Counted from the first letter of the stretch, positions 44,749 to 55,813 are shown. The stretch is 64,000 nt of DNA from Noviherbaspirillum pedocola (GCF_016632335.1 NZ_JAEPBG010000001.1:1054001-1118000), one strand, 5' to 3'. Notes: generated by a model not told the origin, from the letters alone. Made by a program: numbers and translations.

Positions 44749-47064
44749 TCAACGCTGATACACCGCGTCCACCACGCACAGCGACGTCATGTTGACGATG
44801 CGGCGCACCGTGGCCGACGGCGTCAGGATATGCACCGCCTTCGCGCAACCCAGCAGCACCGGGCCGATCGCGATACCGCCGCCAACCGCCGTCTTCAGCA
44901 GGTTGTACGAGATATTGGCCGACTCGATGTTCGGGAACACCAGCAGATTCGCATCGGTCTTCAGCGCAGCATTCGGCATGGCCCGCTTGAGCTGCGCGCA
45001 GTTCAGCGCCAGGTCGCCATGCATCTCGCCATCGACTTCCAGGTCCGGCGCCATCTCGCGCAGGAGCGCCAGCGTGTCGCGCATCTTCCGCGCCGACTCG
45101 TTGTTGGACGTGCCGAAGTTCGAATGCGACAGCAGCGCTACATGCGGCTCGAGCCCGAAGCGACGCATCTCTTCCGCGGCCAGCATCGTGATCTCGGCCA
45201 GTTGCGCCGCGCTCGGATTCTCGTTCACATGCGTGTCGACCAGCACCACGTTGCGGTCCTGCAGGATCAGGCCCGTCATCGTGGCATAGACGTTCACGCC
45301 TTCACGACGGCCCAGCACCTGGTCCACATACTTCAGGTGCACATCGGTCGTGCCATAGGTGCCGCAGATCATGCCGTCGGCATCGCCCTTGTGCACCATC
45401 ATCGAGCCAATCAGCGTGTGCCGGCGACGCATCTCCAGCTTCGCGTACTGCTCGCTGATGCCTTTCCTCGCCGTCATGCCGAAGTAGGTCTGCCAGTAGT
45501 CGCGATAACGCGCGTCGTATTCCGGATTGATGACTTCGAAGTCCGTGCCCGGCTTCAGGCGCAGGCCGAAACGCTCGATGCGCTGCGCCAAAATCGCCGG
45601 ACGACCCACCAGGATCGGCCGCGCCAAGCCTTCGTCCACCACTACCTGCACCGCGCGCAAGACACGCTCTTCCTCGCCCTCGGCATACACGATGCGCTTC
45701 TTGTCCATCGGCGCCTTCTTCGCCACCGCGAACACCGGCCTCATGAAGGTGCCGCTGCGGTACACGAATTGCTGCAGCCGATCGACATACGCCTGCCAGT
45801 CCGTGATCGGCCGCGACGCCACGCCACCGGCTTCGGCAGCCTTGGCTACCGCCACCGCGATGCGCTCCATGAGGCGCGGATCAAAGGGCTTCGGAATCAG
45901 ATATTCCGGGCCGAAGGACAGGTTGGTGATGCCATAGGTCGTGGCCACGATGTCGGATTGCTCTTCCTGCGCCAGGCCGGCGATCGCATGCACCGCAGCG
46001 ATTTCCATCTCGCGCGTGATCGTGGTCGCGCCGCAATCCAGCGCGCCGCGGAAGATGTACGGAAAGCACAGCACATTGTTGACCTGGTTCGGATAGTCCG
46101 AACGGCCGGTGGCGATCACGACGTCGTCGCGCACGGCGCGCGCCTCTTCCGGCAGGATCTCGGGCGTCGGGTTGGCCAGCGCCAGGATCAGCGGGCGTGG
46201 GGCCATTTGCCTGAGCATGTCCTGCTTCAATACGCCGCCGGCGGACAGGCCGAGGAAGATGTCGGCGCCGCCGATGACTTCAGCCAGCGTGCGTGCCGGC
46301 GTGTCCTGCGCGAAGCGTTCCTTGTCCGGGTCCATCAATTCCTTGCGGCCCGTGTAGACCACGCCGGCCAGGTCGGTAACCCAGATGTTTTCTTTCGGGA
46401 AGCCCAGATCCAGCATCAGCTCCAGGCAGGCCAGCGCGGCTGCGCCGGCGCCGGAGACGACCATCTTGCATTCACGCAGATCCTTGCCGACGACCTTCAG
46501 GCCGTTGAGCAGCGCAGCGGCGACGATGATGGCGGTGCCATGCTGATCGTCATGGAAGACCGGGATCTTCATGCGCTCGCGCAGCTTGCGTTCGATGGTG
46601 AAGCATTCCGGCGCCTTGATGTCTTCGAGGTTCACGCCGCCGAAGGTCGGTTCGAGCGCGGCGATGATGTCGCACAGCTTGTCGGGGTCGGTTTCGTTGA
46701 CTTCGATGTCGAAGACGTCGATGCCGGCGAACTTCTTGAACAGCACGCCCTTGCCTTCCATGACCGGCTTGGAAGCGAGCGGGCCGATGTTGCCCAGGCC
46801 GAGCACGGCGGTGCCGTTGGAGATGACGGCCACGAGGTTGCCGCGGGCGGTGTAGCGGAAAGCGTTGGCGGGATCGGCGACGATTTCCTCGCAGGCCGAG
46901 GCCACGCCGGGAGAGTAGGCCAGCGACAGGTCGCGCTGGTTGGTGACCTGCTTGGTCGGGGTGACGCTGATCTTGCCGGGGGTGGGGAACTCATGGAAAC
47001 GCAGTGCATCTTCGCGCAGCTTGCGGCGCTCGGCTTCCATTTCCTCGTTGCTGGGTACAGCCAT
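44749..47064 (-). CDS. maeB: NADP-dependent malic enzyme with phosphotransacetylase-like domain
   Basis: 771 residues. An N-terminal malic enzyme (~1-430: [35 protein letters not shown]) is fused to a PTA-like C-terminal domain (~440-771: [16 protein letters not shown]). This MaeB layout gives pyruvate, CO2 and NADPH from malate; the PTA-like part is usually regulatory. The ATG at 47064 is chosen because the frame opening at 47169 includes the palindromic repeat. With pnt it can supply NADPH in an organism that gains mostly NADH from formate. Confidence 0.95.
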   Translation of the reverse strand: MAVPSNEEMEAERRKLREDALRFHEFPTPGKISVTPTKQVTNQRDLSLAYSPGVASACEEIVADPANAFRYTARGNLVAVISNGTAVLGLGNIGPLASKPVMEGKGVLFKKFAGIDVFDIEVNETDPDKLCDIIAALEPTFGGVNLEDIKAPECFTIERKLRERMKIPVFHDDQHGTAIIVAAALLNGLKVVGKDLRECKMVVSGAGAAALACLELMLDLGFPKENIWVTDLAGVVYTGRKELMDPDKERFAQDTPARTLAEVIGGADIFLGLSAGGVLKQDMLRQMAPRPLILALANPTPEILPEEARAVRDDVVIATGRSDYPNQVNNVLCFPYIFRGALDCGATTITREMEIAAVHAIAGLAQEEQSDIVATTYGITNLSFGPEYLIPKPFDPRLMERIAVAVAKAAEAGGVASRPITDWQAYVDRLQQFVYRSGTFMRPVFAVAKKAPMDKKRIVYAEGEEERVLRAVQVVVDEGLARPILVGRPAILAQRIERFGLRLKPGTDFEVINPEYDARYRDYWQTYFGMTARKGISEQYAKLEMRRRHTLIGSMMVHKGDADGMICGTYGTTDVHLKYVDQVLGRREGVNVYATMTGLILQDRNVVLVDTHVNENPSAAQLAEITMLAAEEMRRFGLEPHVALLSHSNFGTSNNESARKMRDTLALLREMAPDLEVDGEMHGDLALNCAQLKRAMPNAALKTDANLLVFPNIESANISYNLLKTAVGGGIAIGPVLLGCAKAVHILTPSATVRRIVNMTSLCVVDAVYQR

Positions 47065-47145
47065 GGTTGACTCCTGTGTTGCTGGCGCAATGCATGCATC
47101 TTGCGCTTGCGTCTGTTGAGCGGATTGGGGTGGCGCAAAGGCATT

Positions 47146-47210
47146 GTAGGGTGGGCGCAGCCCACGCATTCCGTTGAGCTACCGGACTGCGTGGGCTGCG
47201 CCCACCCTAC
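47146..47210. repeat. Palindromic repeat, copy 2
   Basis: Same 22-base arms as copy 1, separated by a different ~20-base centre. It lies between maeB and pntB, so both flanks of maeB carry a copy. Confidence 0.85.
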
Positions 47211-47245
47211 AAGGGACTCGAATTGTACCTAAGCTTGCGCGAAAC

Positions 47246-48700
47246 TTACTCCACGGCCTTGACCATATCCTCGATGACCTTCTTCGCATCACCGAAGACC
47301 ATCATGGTCTTGTCCATGTAGAACAGCTCGTTGTCCAGGCCCGCGTAGCCCGATGCCATCGAGCGCTTGTTCACGATCACCGTCTTGGCCTTGTACGCTT
47401 CCAGGATCGGCATGCCCGCGATCGGCGACTTCGGATCCTTCGCCGCCGGGTTCACCACATCGTTCGCGCCCAAGACCAGCACCACGTCGGCCTGGCCGAA
47501 CTCGCTGTTGATGTCTTCCATCTCGAACACCTGGTCATACGGCACTTCGGCTTCGGCCAGCAGCACGTTCATGTGCCCCGGCATGCGGCCCGCCACCGGG
47601 TGGATCGCATACTTCACCGTCACGCCCGCATGGGTCAGCTTCTCGGTCAGCTCCTTCAGCGCATGCTGCGCCCGCGCCACCGCCAGACCGTAGCCCGGCA
47701 CGATGATCACCGTCTCCGCATTCGTCATCAGGAAGGCCGCGTCATCAGCCGAGCCCGACTTCACATTGCGCTGCGCCTGCGCGCCGCCCGCTGCCGCACC
47801 CGCTGCCGCGTCGCCACCGAAGCCGCCCAGAATCACGTTGAAGAACGAGCGGTTCATCGCCTTGCACATGATGTACGACAGGATCGCGCCGCTGGATCCC
47901 ACCAGCGAGCCGGCAATGATCAGCATCGAGTTGTTCAGCGAGAAGCCAATGCCCGCCGCCGCCCAGCCGGAATACGAGTTCAGCATCGACACCACCACCG
48001 GCATGTCCGCGCCGCCGATCGGGATGATGATCAGCACGCCCAGCACGAACGCGATCACCGTCATCAGCACGAACGGCAGCCAGGCTTGCGTGAGCACGAA
48101 GATGATGCCAAAGCCGATCATCAATACCGCCAGCGCCAGGTTCACGAAGTGCTGGCCCTTGAACACCACCGGCGCGCCCTGGAACAGGCGGAACTTGTAC
48201 TTGCCGGCCAGCTTGCCGAAGGCAATCACGGAACCGGAGAAGGTGATCGCGCCCACGAAGGTGCCGATGAACAGCTCGATGCGGTTGCCGGTCGGAATCG
48301 GCGTGCCATGCGCGGCAATGCTGAAGGCCCACGGCTCGGACACCGCGGCCACCGCGATGCATACCGCCGCCAGACCGATGAGCGAGTGCATCGCCGCCAC
48401 CAGTTCCGGCATCTTCGTCATTTCCACGCGCTTGGCCAGCGTCGCGCCGATCGCGCCGCCTACCACCACGCCCAGCACCACCAGGCCCAGGCCCATGCCG
48501 CTGCTGTTCATCTCGGCCTGCAGCTTGACGATCAAGAGGATCGTGGTCAGCACGGCAATGGTCATGCCGCTCATGCCGAAGGTATTGCCGCGCCGCGCCG
48601 TCGATGGATGCGACAGGCCCTTCAGCGCCTGGATGAAGCACACCGATGCGATCAGGTACAGCATCGTCACCAGGTTCATCGATACGAATGCCAGATTCAT
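47246..48700 (-). CDS. pntB: NAD(P) transhydrogenase beta subunit
   Basis: 484 residues: about nine N-terminal membrane helices, then the NADP(H)-binding domain III (IVPGYGLAVARAQHAL, KYAIHPVAGRMPGHMNVLLAEA, VLGANDVVNP). It couples proton entry to reduction of NADP+ by NADH. The ATG at 48700 overlaps the pntA2 stop by one base. A longer frame to 49090 reads only antisense-like residues of pntA2 and is rejected. Confidence 0.95.
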   Translation of the reverse strand: MNLAFVSMNLVTMLYLIASVCFIQALKGLSHPSTARRGNTFGMSGMTIAVLTTILLIVKLQAEMNSSGMGLGLVVLGVVVGGAIGATLAKRVEMTKMPELVAAMHSLIGLAAVCIAVAAVSEPWAFSIAAHGTPIPTGNRIELFIGTFVGAITFSGSVIAFGKLAGKYKFRLFQGAPVVFKGQHFVNLALAVLMIGFGIIFVLTQAWLPFVLMTVIAFVLGVLIIIPIGGADMPVVVSMLNSYSGWAAAGIGFSLNNSMLIIAGSLVGSSGAILSYIMCKAMNRSFFNVILGGFGGDAAAGAAAGGAQAQRNVKSGSADDAAFLMTNAETVIIVPGYGLAVARAQHALKELTEKLTHAGVTVKYAIHPVAGRMPGHMNVLLAEAEVPYDQVFEMEDINSEFGQADVVLVLGANDVVNPAAKDPKSPIAGMPILEAYKAKTVIVNKRSMASGYAGLDNELFYMDKTMMVFGDAKKVIEDMVKAVE

Positions 48701-49041
48701 TATTTCGCTCCTTCGCCTGCCAGCTTGCCGGCTTCCGCCGGCTTGGCTACCTTCGGCTCTTTCTTGCGGAACATCTCGAGCATGCGCTGCGTGACCAGGA
48801 AGCCGCCGAAGACATTGACCGCAGCCAGCGCCACGGCCAAGACGCCCATGACACGGCCCAGCGTGCCTTCGGTCAGACCGGCGGCCAGCATGGCGCCGAC
48901 GATGATGATGGCGGAGATCGCATTGGTGACGGCCATCAGCGGCGTATGCAGCGCCGGGGTGACGGTCCAGACCACGTGGTAGCCGACGTAGATGGCCAGC
49001 ACGAAGATGATGAGGTTGATGATGGTATGACTGACTTCCAT
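48700..49041 (-). CDS. NAD(P) transhydrogenase alpha subunit 2
   Basis: 113 residues: a three-helix membrane piece ([40 protein letters not shown]) with a short polar tail ([15 protein letters not shown]). This is the second half of PntA, encoded separately as in many alpha- and betaproteobacteria. It is coupled to pntB by a one-base TAATG overlap and follows pntA1 by 12 bases. Confidence 0.92.
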   Translation of the reverse strand: MEVSHTIINLIIFVLAIYVGYHVVWTVTPALHTPLMAVTNAISAIIIVGAMLAAGLTEGTLGRVMGVLAVALAAVNVFGGFLVTQRMLEMFRKKEPKVAKPAEAGKLAGEGAK

Positions 49042-49053
49042 GATGCGTCTCCT

Positions 49054-50175
<1,122 letters not shown>

Positions 50176-50683
50176 GATTTTTTCCTGTAATAAAAGGTCA
50201 GCAGTTCAATAAAAAAATCTGTCGTGCGCGGGCGCGATCGTATGCGATCGCAGCTGCAGCGGCGGGGCTGGCATCGCAAGCGCATTCGGGTCCGCAAAAG
50301 CTCGTGGCGTCTGCCGGAGATGCGCTACGTGTCGCGATGTCCCATGCGGTGGTCGAGCCGGGTTCACGCGATCGACGTGCCGATGCTGGCCGGCACCATG
50401 ATGATGTGCACGAGCCCGGCATCGCAATCGTCGATCCGGCGCTCCCTGCTCATCCGTTGTGCGCCCGTGGCGCGGTATTCCTGGCAGCGCAGCGTAGCGG
50501 ATGCCGTCTGCGCCGATGTTGTCTCCTCAATGCCATCGCGATGTCCATCGCGGCCCTGGATGCTGCCGGAGCGGGTCGCCTCGACCGCTGCTGCCGTGCA
50601 TCCGTTTTCGGGCTTACCCTGTTCGTTCCGGAAGACATCGCGTCGCGCGAGGACCCAACCCAACGCGACGCGATGCAAGACGC
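50176..50683. other. 508-base interval with no confident gene
   Basis: Upstream of pntA1 no gene is assigned. One plus-strand frame, open from about 50214 and with a first ATG at 50304, runs to 50708 and reads LDAAGAGRLDRCCRAS and FVPEDIASREDP with coding-like composition. It has no ribosome site, no recognised family, and overlaps the end of the small gene at 50684-50878. It could be a decayed gene. No strong hairpin was found here. Confidence 0.3.
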
Positions 50684-50878
50684 TCAATGCGTCGGCAGGA
50701 AAGTGTGAACCGACGGATGTCGCTTCTCTTCCTTGCTCAACGGCGCGACCTTGTCGCTTGCCGAGATCTCGCCTTCCCGATAGGCGCGCCGCAGGAATTC
50801 CTGGGCACGCGACTCGCTGGAGAAGCGGTAGATCCGGCTTTCCGTCTCAACCGTGCGGCCATGAATGAATGCATGCAT
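50684..50878 (-). CDS. Small hypothetical protein
   Basis: 64 residues, MHAFIHGRTVETESRIYRFS at the start, a charged middle (QEFLRRAYREGEISASDKVAP) and a His/Thr-rich tail. The ribosome site AAGGAGG is near-perfect 7 bases before the ATG, so translation is likely. No family recognised, no signal peptide or membrane helix. It stands alone, divergent from the small-protein copy C 287 bases away. Confidence 0.6.
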   Translation of the reverse strand: MHAFIHGRTVETESRIYRFSSESRAQEFLRRAYREGEISASDKVAPLSKEEKRHPSVHTFLPTH

Positions 50879-51071
50879 GGGATGTCTCCTTCCTTCACGA
50901 ATGATGGATTCAGTATCCCTTTTGGCATTTCACTTTCACATGACTACGGTCAATTTTCACGGAAGTCGCGGGGGCGGATTTTTCTATTCCTCCTCTCTCT
51001 GCAGCAAGGCCGCGTATGCGCATGCCATATCCCCCGCGCCGGCACCGCCATCGCGCGGCGCAGTATCAAAG

Positions 51072-51105
51072 CCTTTGATATGAGGTATCCGAAATCGCGA
51101 TTGGA
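51072..51105 (+). promoter_or_regulatory. Conserved element upstream of small protein copy C
   Basis: GATATGAGGTATC (GATA-N5-TATC), 8 nt, CGATTGG: the same spacing as before copies A and B. The rest of the ~287-base gap between 50879 and 51165 shows no gene. Confidence 0.55.
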
Positions 51106-51165
51106 TCGCTGATGGCAACGCGCTTATTCTGCATCCAACAAGAAATTCAACTTCAGGAGCGCGCC

Positions 51166-51321
51166 ATGAGCAGCAACACCTCGACCCTCGGCTATACCCG
51201 CAAACCCGCCTTCTCCCTTACCGCCCTCATCGCCGCGCTGTTCGCGACCGATCTGCGCGAAGAGCTTGCCGCGAAGGACCGCGCCGGCCAGGCCGACGGT
51301 TCCTACTTCTGGGGCATGTAA
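51166..51321 (+). CDS. Small protein of a three-member family (copy C)
   Basis: 51 residues, MSSNTSTLGYTRKPAFSLTA then LIAALFATDLREEL and an end GQADGSYFWGM. The LxALFATDLR core and the Y-x-W-G-M end correspond to copies A and B 16 kb away. CAGGAG precedes the ATG at 51166; an upstream ATG at 51112 would add residues unlike the paralogues. A perfect 15-bp hairpin lies 9 bases past the stop. Confidence 0.75.
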   Translation: MSSNTSTLGYTRKPAFSLTALIAALFATDLREELAAKDRAGQADGSYFWGM

Positions 51322-51330
51322 GTTCGCCGC

Positions 51331-51370
51331 CTGCAGTGCGGTCGCGATTCGGATTGCGACCGCACTGCAG
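51331..51370. terminator. Perfect 15-bp hairpin after copy C
   Basis: CTGCAGTGCGGTCGC pairs exactly with GCGACCGCACTGCAG (51356-51370) across a 10-base loop. There is no U-run directly after it; a second, classical terminator follows at 51384. It may protect the transcript end or be a protein-binding site. Confidence 0.6.
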
Positions 51371-51383
51371 CATTCTCGGGCCG

Positions 51384-51422
51384 AAAAAAAGGCCAGCGCC
51401 GCCAAGCCGCGCTGGCCTTTTT
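51384..51422. terminator. Bidirectional terminator
   Basis: Seven A, then GGCCAGCGC and GCGCTGGCC as a 9-bp stem, then five T. It serves copy C (plus) and the ketopantoate-reductase-like gene (minus). Confidence 0.85.
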
Positions 51423-51435
51423 CATGGGGCTGCGC

Positions 51436-52446
51436 TTATGCGGCCTTCTGCAGCCGGATCTGTCCGCGCTCCTCGGCCATGGTCTTCTCCAGCAGCTTGA
51501 CCAGCGCATAGGTCGCATCGATATGCGGCGTCGGCGTATTGGTCAGGCGACCAAGCTCAACCACCGAGCCCACCAGCGCATCGATCTCGGGTCCGCGTCC
51601 GGCTTCCACGTCCTGCAGCATCGAGGTCTTGTGCTTGCCGACCTTCTCCGCGCCCGCGATGCGCTTGTCCAGCGACACGCGGAAGGTAATGCCGAGCTTG
51701 GTGGCGACTTCCTGCGCTTCGGCCATCATCTTCGCCGCCAGCTCGCGCGACAGCGGGTACTGGCAGATGTCGACCAGGGTCGAATGCGTGAGCGCGCTGA
51801 TCGGGTTGAAGGTCAGGTTGCCCCACAGCTTGAGCCAGATCTCGCAGCGGATATTGTCCAGCACCGGCGCCTTGAAGCCGGCATTGGTGAAGCATTCCGA
51901 GACGCGGGTGGCACGCTCGCTGATGCTGCCGTCGAGTTCGCCGATCGGGAAACGGTCGCCTTCGATATGCCGCACCACGCCCGGCGCGATCAGCTCGGAA
52001 GCCGGATACACAACGCAACCAAGCACTTGCGACGGCGGAATCTTTTGCGCGAGCAGGCCGGTCGGATCGACCGACTCCACCTGGCGGCCTTCGAATTCGC
52101 CGCCGTGCTTGTGGAAATACCAGTACGGGATGCCGTTCTGCATCGTGACCACGACAGTCTCGGGGCCGATCAGCTTGCCGATCTGGTCGGCGACCGAATC
52201 CACCTGATGCGCCTTCAGCGCCAGTACGATGATGTCCTGCACGCCGGCATCATCGTAGCTGTCGGTAGCCTTGACGTTGGACGCCACGTGCTCGGTGCCG
52301 TCATGCATGATCAGCTTCATGCCGGCATTGCGGATCGCCATCAGGTTCTGGCCGCGGACGATGAAGGTGACATCTTCACCGGCAAGGGCCAACTTCACGC
52401 CGACGTAACCGCCGATCGCTCCTGCTCCTATGATTGCAACTTTCAT
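51436..52446 (-). CDS. 2-dehydropantoate 2-reductase family protein (PanE/ApbA)
   Basis: 336 residues beginning MKVAIIGAGAIGGYVGVKLA, an NADPH Rossmann loop, with a C-terminal helical domain that includes KLWGNLTFNPISALTHSTL, the conserved Lys-x-x-x-Asn of the family. Family members reduce ketopantoate in CoA synthesis, but many paralogues act on other 2-oxo acids. It lies between the oxalate antiporter/FAH genes and a terminator, so a role in 2-keto acid reduction of this locus is possible. It probably shares a transcript with the FAH gene (19-base gap). Confidence 0.85.
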   Translation of the reverse strand: MKVAIIGAGAIGGYVGVKLALAGEDVTFIVRGQNLMAIRNAGMKLIMHDGTEHVASNVKATDSYDDAGVQDIIVLALKAHQVDSVADQIGKLIGPETVVVTMQNGIPYWYFHKHGGEFEGRQVESVDPTGLLAQKIPPSQVLGCVVYPASELIAPGVVRHIEGDRFPIGELDGSISERATRVSECFTNAGFKAPVLDNIRCEIWLKLWGNLTFNPISALTHSTLVDICQYPLSRELAAKMMAEAQEVATKLGITFRVSLDKRIAGAEKVGKHKTSMLQDVEAGRGPEIDALVGSVVELGRLTNTPTPHIDATYALVKLLEKTMAEERGQIRLQKAA

Positions 52447-52465
52447 GATGGTACCTACCTTTGAT

Positions 52466-53233
52466 TTACTCGAAACCGTTCACGAGCGTGCCGATACCGT
52501 CGATTTCCACTTCAACGGTGCTGCCCGGCTTCATCGAGCCGACGCCAACCGACGTGCCGCATAGAATCATGTCGCCCGGATAGAGGGTCATGTCCCGGGA
52601 GATCAGGCTCACGAGCCGCTGCACCGGGAAGACCATGTCATTGATCGGGTAATCCTGTCGCACCTCGCCGTTGAGGATGGTGCGCACCACCAGCATGGCC
52701 GGATCGAGTCCGGTTGCGATCACGGGGCCGAAAGGCAGGAAGGTATCGAAGCCCTTGGCGCGCACCCATTGCGGGAAGGTCGGGTCGCGCTTGATGATGT
52801 CGGCGACCGTCACATCGTTGGCGCAGGTATAGCCGAAGACGTGATCGAGTGCCTGATCCTCAGTGACGTTCGTGGTCTTCTTGCCGATGACGATGGCCAG
52901 CTCGCCTTCGTACACCACCTTGCCGTCGCACAGGGGCTTACGGATGACTTCATTCGGGTTGTGATACGCGTTCTGCGGCTTCATCAGATACAGCGGCTCG
53001 GCCGGCGGATCGAGTTCGAGCTTTCTGGCCAGCGCATGGAAGTTGTTCCACAGCGCGAGCACCTTGCCCGGAACGTGGGGCGAGAGCAGCTTCACTTCGG
53101 AAAGCATGGCGGTCATGTCGGTCGGTTGCGGATCGATGAACATGTCGCCTTCGAAGATGCGGATCTTCTCGCCTTCGAGGGTGCCGAAGCGGGTCTTGCC
53201 CTGGTGTTGGAACCGAAGCCAGCGTTCAATCAT
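52466..53233 (-). CDS. Fumarylacetoacetate hydrolase-family enzyme
   Basis: 255 residues: MIERWLRFQHQGKTRFG at the N-terminus, then the FAH metal-binding segment VYEGELAIVIGK with its acidic residues and GYTCANDVTVADIIK. The family cleaves or decarboxylates beta-dicarbonyl compounds; oxaloacetate decarboxylase and acylpyruvase members exist. The substrate is not settled. Located between a PanE-like gene and oxlT, all on the minus strand. Confidence 0.85.
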   Translation of the reverse strand: MIERWLRFQHQGKTRFGTLEGEKIRIFEGDMFIDPQPTDMTAMLSEVKLLSPHVPGKVLALWNNFHALARKLELDPPAEPLYLMKPQNAYHNPNEVIRKPLCDGKVVYEGELAIVIGKKTTNVTEDQALDHVFGYTCANDVTVADIIKRDPTFPQWVRAKGFDTFLPFGPVIATGLDPAMLVVRTILNGEVRQDYPINDMVFPVQRLVSLISRDMTLYPGDMILCGTSVGVGSMKPGSTVEVEIDGIGTLVNGFE

Positions 53234-53440
53234 TTTCGTCTCTTTATATCGGTACGACTCGGCTTCGGCCTTTTGGCCGGGCGTTGCCGCATAGGGTTAT
53301 GGAATGGATTCGTGCTGGTCGACAGCCTGCCGCAACCGGCACCATCGGCCAGCACGGATCCACTCTGTTCATTTCTGTCGCATGCTGCGCAGGGCTTGTG
53401 GCCCTTTGCAGCATGCCTTGCTGCCTTGTTCCTTTACTGC

Positions 53441-54754
53441 TTACATCTTCGAAGCCAGCTTCGCGTCTTCCGGATTCAGATGCTGCACGGTGGCGACGCT
53501 TTCATTCATCTGGTTGCGACGCATCGGACGCAGCACGAACCATGCCATCAGCGCGGCGATCGCATTCATGATCGACGCCAGGATGAACACCGCTTCCCAG
53601 CTGCCGGTCGCGGTCGTCAGGATGCTCGACAGCGGCACCAGGAGCGAAGCCGTGCCTTTCGCGGTGTACAGCATGCCGGCGTTCGCTGCGGCGTACTTCG
53701 AACCGAAGGTGTCGGCGCAGGTGGACGGGAACAGGCTGTAGATCTCGCCCCAGGCAAAGAACACCAGGCCGGTCAGGATCACGAAGGCGATCGGGTTATG
53801 GCCGAACTTGTACAGGCACAGGATGCCGACGGATTCTGCGGCGAAGGCGATGAGCATCGTCGATTCACGGCCGATCTGGTCAGACACCCAGCCGAAGAAC
53901 GGGCGGGTCAGGCCGTTGAGCACGCGGTCGATCGCCAGAGCGAAGGTCAGCGCCGGAAGCACCAGGCCCATGATGTTGACCGGCACACCGTCGATCTTGA
54001 AGTCCTTGGCGATCGGGCCGAGCTGCGCGGTGGCCATCAGACCGCCGGCCGCAACCATCACGAACATCGCGTACATCACCCAGAACACCGGCTTCTTCAG
54101 CACTTCGCTCGGCTTGTACTCACGACGGCTCTGCTGCACCTTCGCAACCTGGCCAGCCTTCTGCGCCGGAGGACGGGACAGTGCCAATGCGATCAGGAAC
54201 ACGATGATGCCCTGGCCGATGCCGAAGTAGAAGAACGCAGCCTCGTAACCAGCGGAAGCGATCATCTTCGAGATCGGCACGATGGTCACCGCCGAGCCGG
54301 CGCCAAAGCCGGCAGCCGTCAGGCCCGCCGCCAGACCGCGTCGATCGGGGAACCACTTCAGCGCATTGCCGACGCAGGTGCCATACACGGCGCCGGCGCC
54401 TATGCCGCTGACGGCCGCCGCGAAGTACAGCATCGTCAGCGTGCTGGCATAGGAATTCATCAGCCAGCCGAGGCCGCAGAGAATGCCGCCGACGAGAACG
54501 ACGGGGCGCGGGCCGAATTTATCGACGAAATAGCCTTCGATCGGCACGAGCCAGGTTTCAGTCAGAACGAAAATGGTGAACGCCACTTGAATCGAGGCGC
54601 GGCTCCATCCGTACTTGTCCGAAATCGGGTTAACGAAAAGGGTCCAGCCATACTGCAGGTTCGCGATCATCGCCATTGCGACGATGCCGAGAACCAGCTG
54701 CATCCAGCGGTAAGAAGCTGGCCTGTCAGGCGTCAGGGCTTGCACATTGCTCAT
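53441..54754 (-). CDS. oxlT: Oxalate/formate antiporter
   Basis: 437 residues, 12-helix MFS of the OxlT family. The hallmark Lys366 in YTAKGTAS and Arg284 in LTRPFFGWVSD correspond to the oxalate-binding Lys and Arg of Oxalobacter OxlT. The N-terminus TPDRPASYRWMQLVLG and the loop EGYFVDKFGPRPVVLVGG are typical. It imports oxalate in exchange for formate in the inner membrane and, coupled to decarboxylation, generates proton-motive force. It lies 2.4 kb from oxc-frc; about 500 bases of gene-free DNA precede it. Confidence 0.92.
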   Translation of the reverse strand: MSNVQALTPDRPASYRWMQLVLGIVAMAMIANLQYGWTLFVNPISDKYGWSRASIQVAFTIFVLTETWLVPIEGYFVDKFGPRPVVLVGGILCGLGWLMNSYASTLTMLYFAAAVSGIGAGAVYGTCVGNALKWFPDRRGLAAGLTAAGFGAGSAVTIVPISKMIASAGYEAAFFYFGIGQGIIVFLIALALSRPPAQKAGQVAKVQQSRREYKPSEVLKKPVFWVMYAMFVMVAAGGLMATAQLGPIAKDFKIDGVPVNIMGLVLPALTFALAIDRVLNGLTRPFFGWVSDQIGRESTMLIAFAAESVGILCLYKFGHNPIAFVILTGLVFFAWGEIYSLFPSTCADTFGSKYAAANAGMLYTAKGTASLLVPLSSILTTATGSWEAVFILASIMNAIAALMAWFVLRPMRRNQMNESVATVQHLNPEDAKLASKM

Positions 54755-55347
54755 TTCCTGTCTCCATAGATATAGGTAAGTTCACTGTCGTGCCAAGAAA
54801 ATGCCGCCGTTTCCGTTCATTCCCATCCGGCTGTGCCAACCGGAATGCCTGTCCCTCTGCCCGTTTGCGCCCTTGCCTGCCAGCGCGAAAAACCTGTCTT
54901 CAGCCAACCAGAAAGCAATCGGCCCTGACTGCGGCATGCATGGGCGTGCCGCGTAACGGAAAAGAGGGAGAGGCATGGATGCGCGCCATCGGTGAATGGC
55001 TGGTGCATCGTGTCTGCACGCGTAGCGCCGGGTAAGGCGCATCAGCGGCCGACATGCGGTCAGCGGGATGCTGTTGAATCGCAACCTGGATCGGATGAAC
55101 CACGTTGGCCGTCTCCTTGGCTAATTGTTTTACCAGCCGTCTTGCGCGGCCTCGTCTGCCATTACTGGGGTTGCCGGGAATGCCATTCAAACCCGTGTTC
55201 AGAATAACCGCAACCTGAACCGATTTTCGAAGAACGATTTTTCTAACTCCTTGACCGCGGTTAAGTTTTCAAAAACCAAAATTTATTAGCATGGCGCGCG
55301 ATTCTTGCGCGTCCGATCTCAGACATCGGACAAGCGTCGAATCATTT
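54755..55347. other. Gene-free interval upstream of oxlT
   Basis: No gene is supported here. The part at 55200-55295 is conspicuously A/T-rich for this genome, with a direct repeat CGATTTTC / CGATTTTT (55221-55243) and the dyad TTGACCGCGGTTAA (55251-55264). Short frames present have no ribosome site or family similarity. It probably carries the oxlT promoter and a long leader. Confidence 0.5.
55251..55264. promoter_or_regulatory. FNR/CRP-type dyad upstream of oxlT
   Basis: TTGAC-CGCG-GTTAA. It differs at two positions from the perfect TTGAC-CCCG-GTCAA dyad upstream of oxc (56982-56995). Both match the 4-nt-spaced half-sites of FNR/Dnr family operators. Confidence 0.5.
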
Positions 55348-55683
55348 TCAGATACCGACTTCACGCGACTGCAACTCGGCCCAGTTGATGCTGGCGCTGT
55401 GGCGGCTGCCGTTGGCGACCAGGTTCTCGAAACAACGTGTCTTGGTCTGCTGGATCATATCGGCCAGGAAGTCGGCGTCATAAGCCTTGAGCAGATGCGG
55501 CTGATGCGTTTCGAGGTAGGAGCGGATCAGTTGCTTCTCGCCGTCCTTGCAGGACACGCAGCGATAGAACTCGCTGTCCCAGTGCCACTTGAGGCCCAGC
55601 TCGTAGAAGGCGGCGTTATACGCATGGCGATGCGCGTCGACATTGTCGAAGGCGACATCATGGTCAAGCGAAGTGATGGACAT
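55348..55683 (-). CDS. Hypothetical protein
   Basis: 111 residues beginning MSITSLDHDVAFDNVDAHRH and containing ELGLKWHWDSEFYRCVSCKDGE. It is polar, with aromatic residues and no membrane segment; no family was recognised. AAGGAGAT six bases before the ATG at 55683 is a strong ribosome site and decides the start (a frame opening at 55734 is longer). It is divergent from the CbbR-like regulator gene with a LysR-type site between them, so that regulator probably controls it. Confidence 0.7.
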   Translation of the reverse strand: MSITSLDHDVAFDNVDAHRHAYNAAFYELGLKWHWDSEFYRCVSCKDGEKQLIRSYLETHQPHLLKAYDADFLADMIQQTKTRCFENLVANGSRHSASINWAELQSREVGI

Positions 55684-55813
55684 GGCTATCTCCTTGGATG
55701 GTTGGTGGCGCAGACTCGTCGGCGGGGGAAGCACTGCTGTTCCCTCGTTTGCCGCCTTGTCGTCTGCCCGTGGAATGCATCGTAGGTTGATCGATCCTTT
55801 AGGGATAGTTAAA

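Noticed and set aside
44668-48982. Long plus-strand frames opposite maeB and pnt genes
   Set aside because: They are antisense to well-conserved genes and carry His/Arg/Gln-rich, low-complexity sequence without a family match.
54782-55207. Short frames on both strands upstream of oxlT
   Set aside because: They lack ribosome sites and family patterns and overlap each other; treated as non-coding leader.
55291-55785. 164-residue plus-strand frame
   Set aside because: It is antisense to the 55348-55683 gene, which has a strong ribosome site and more protein-like sequence.
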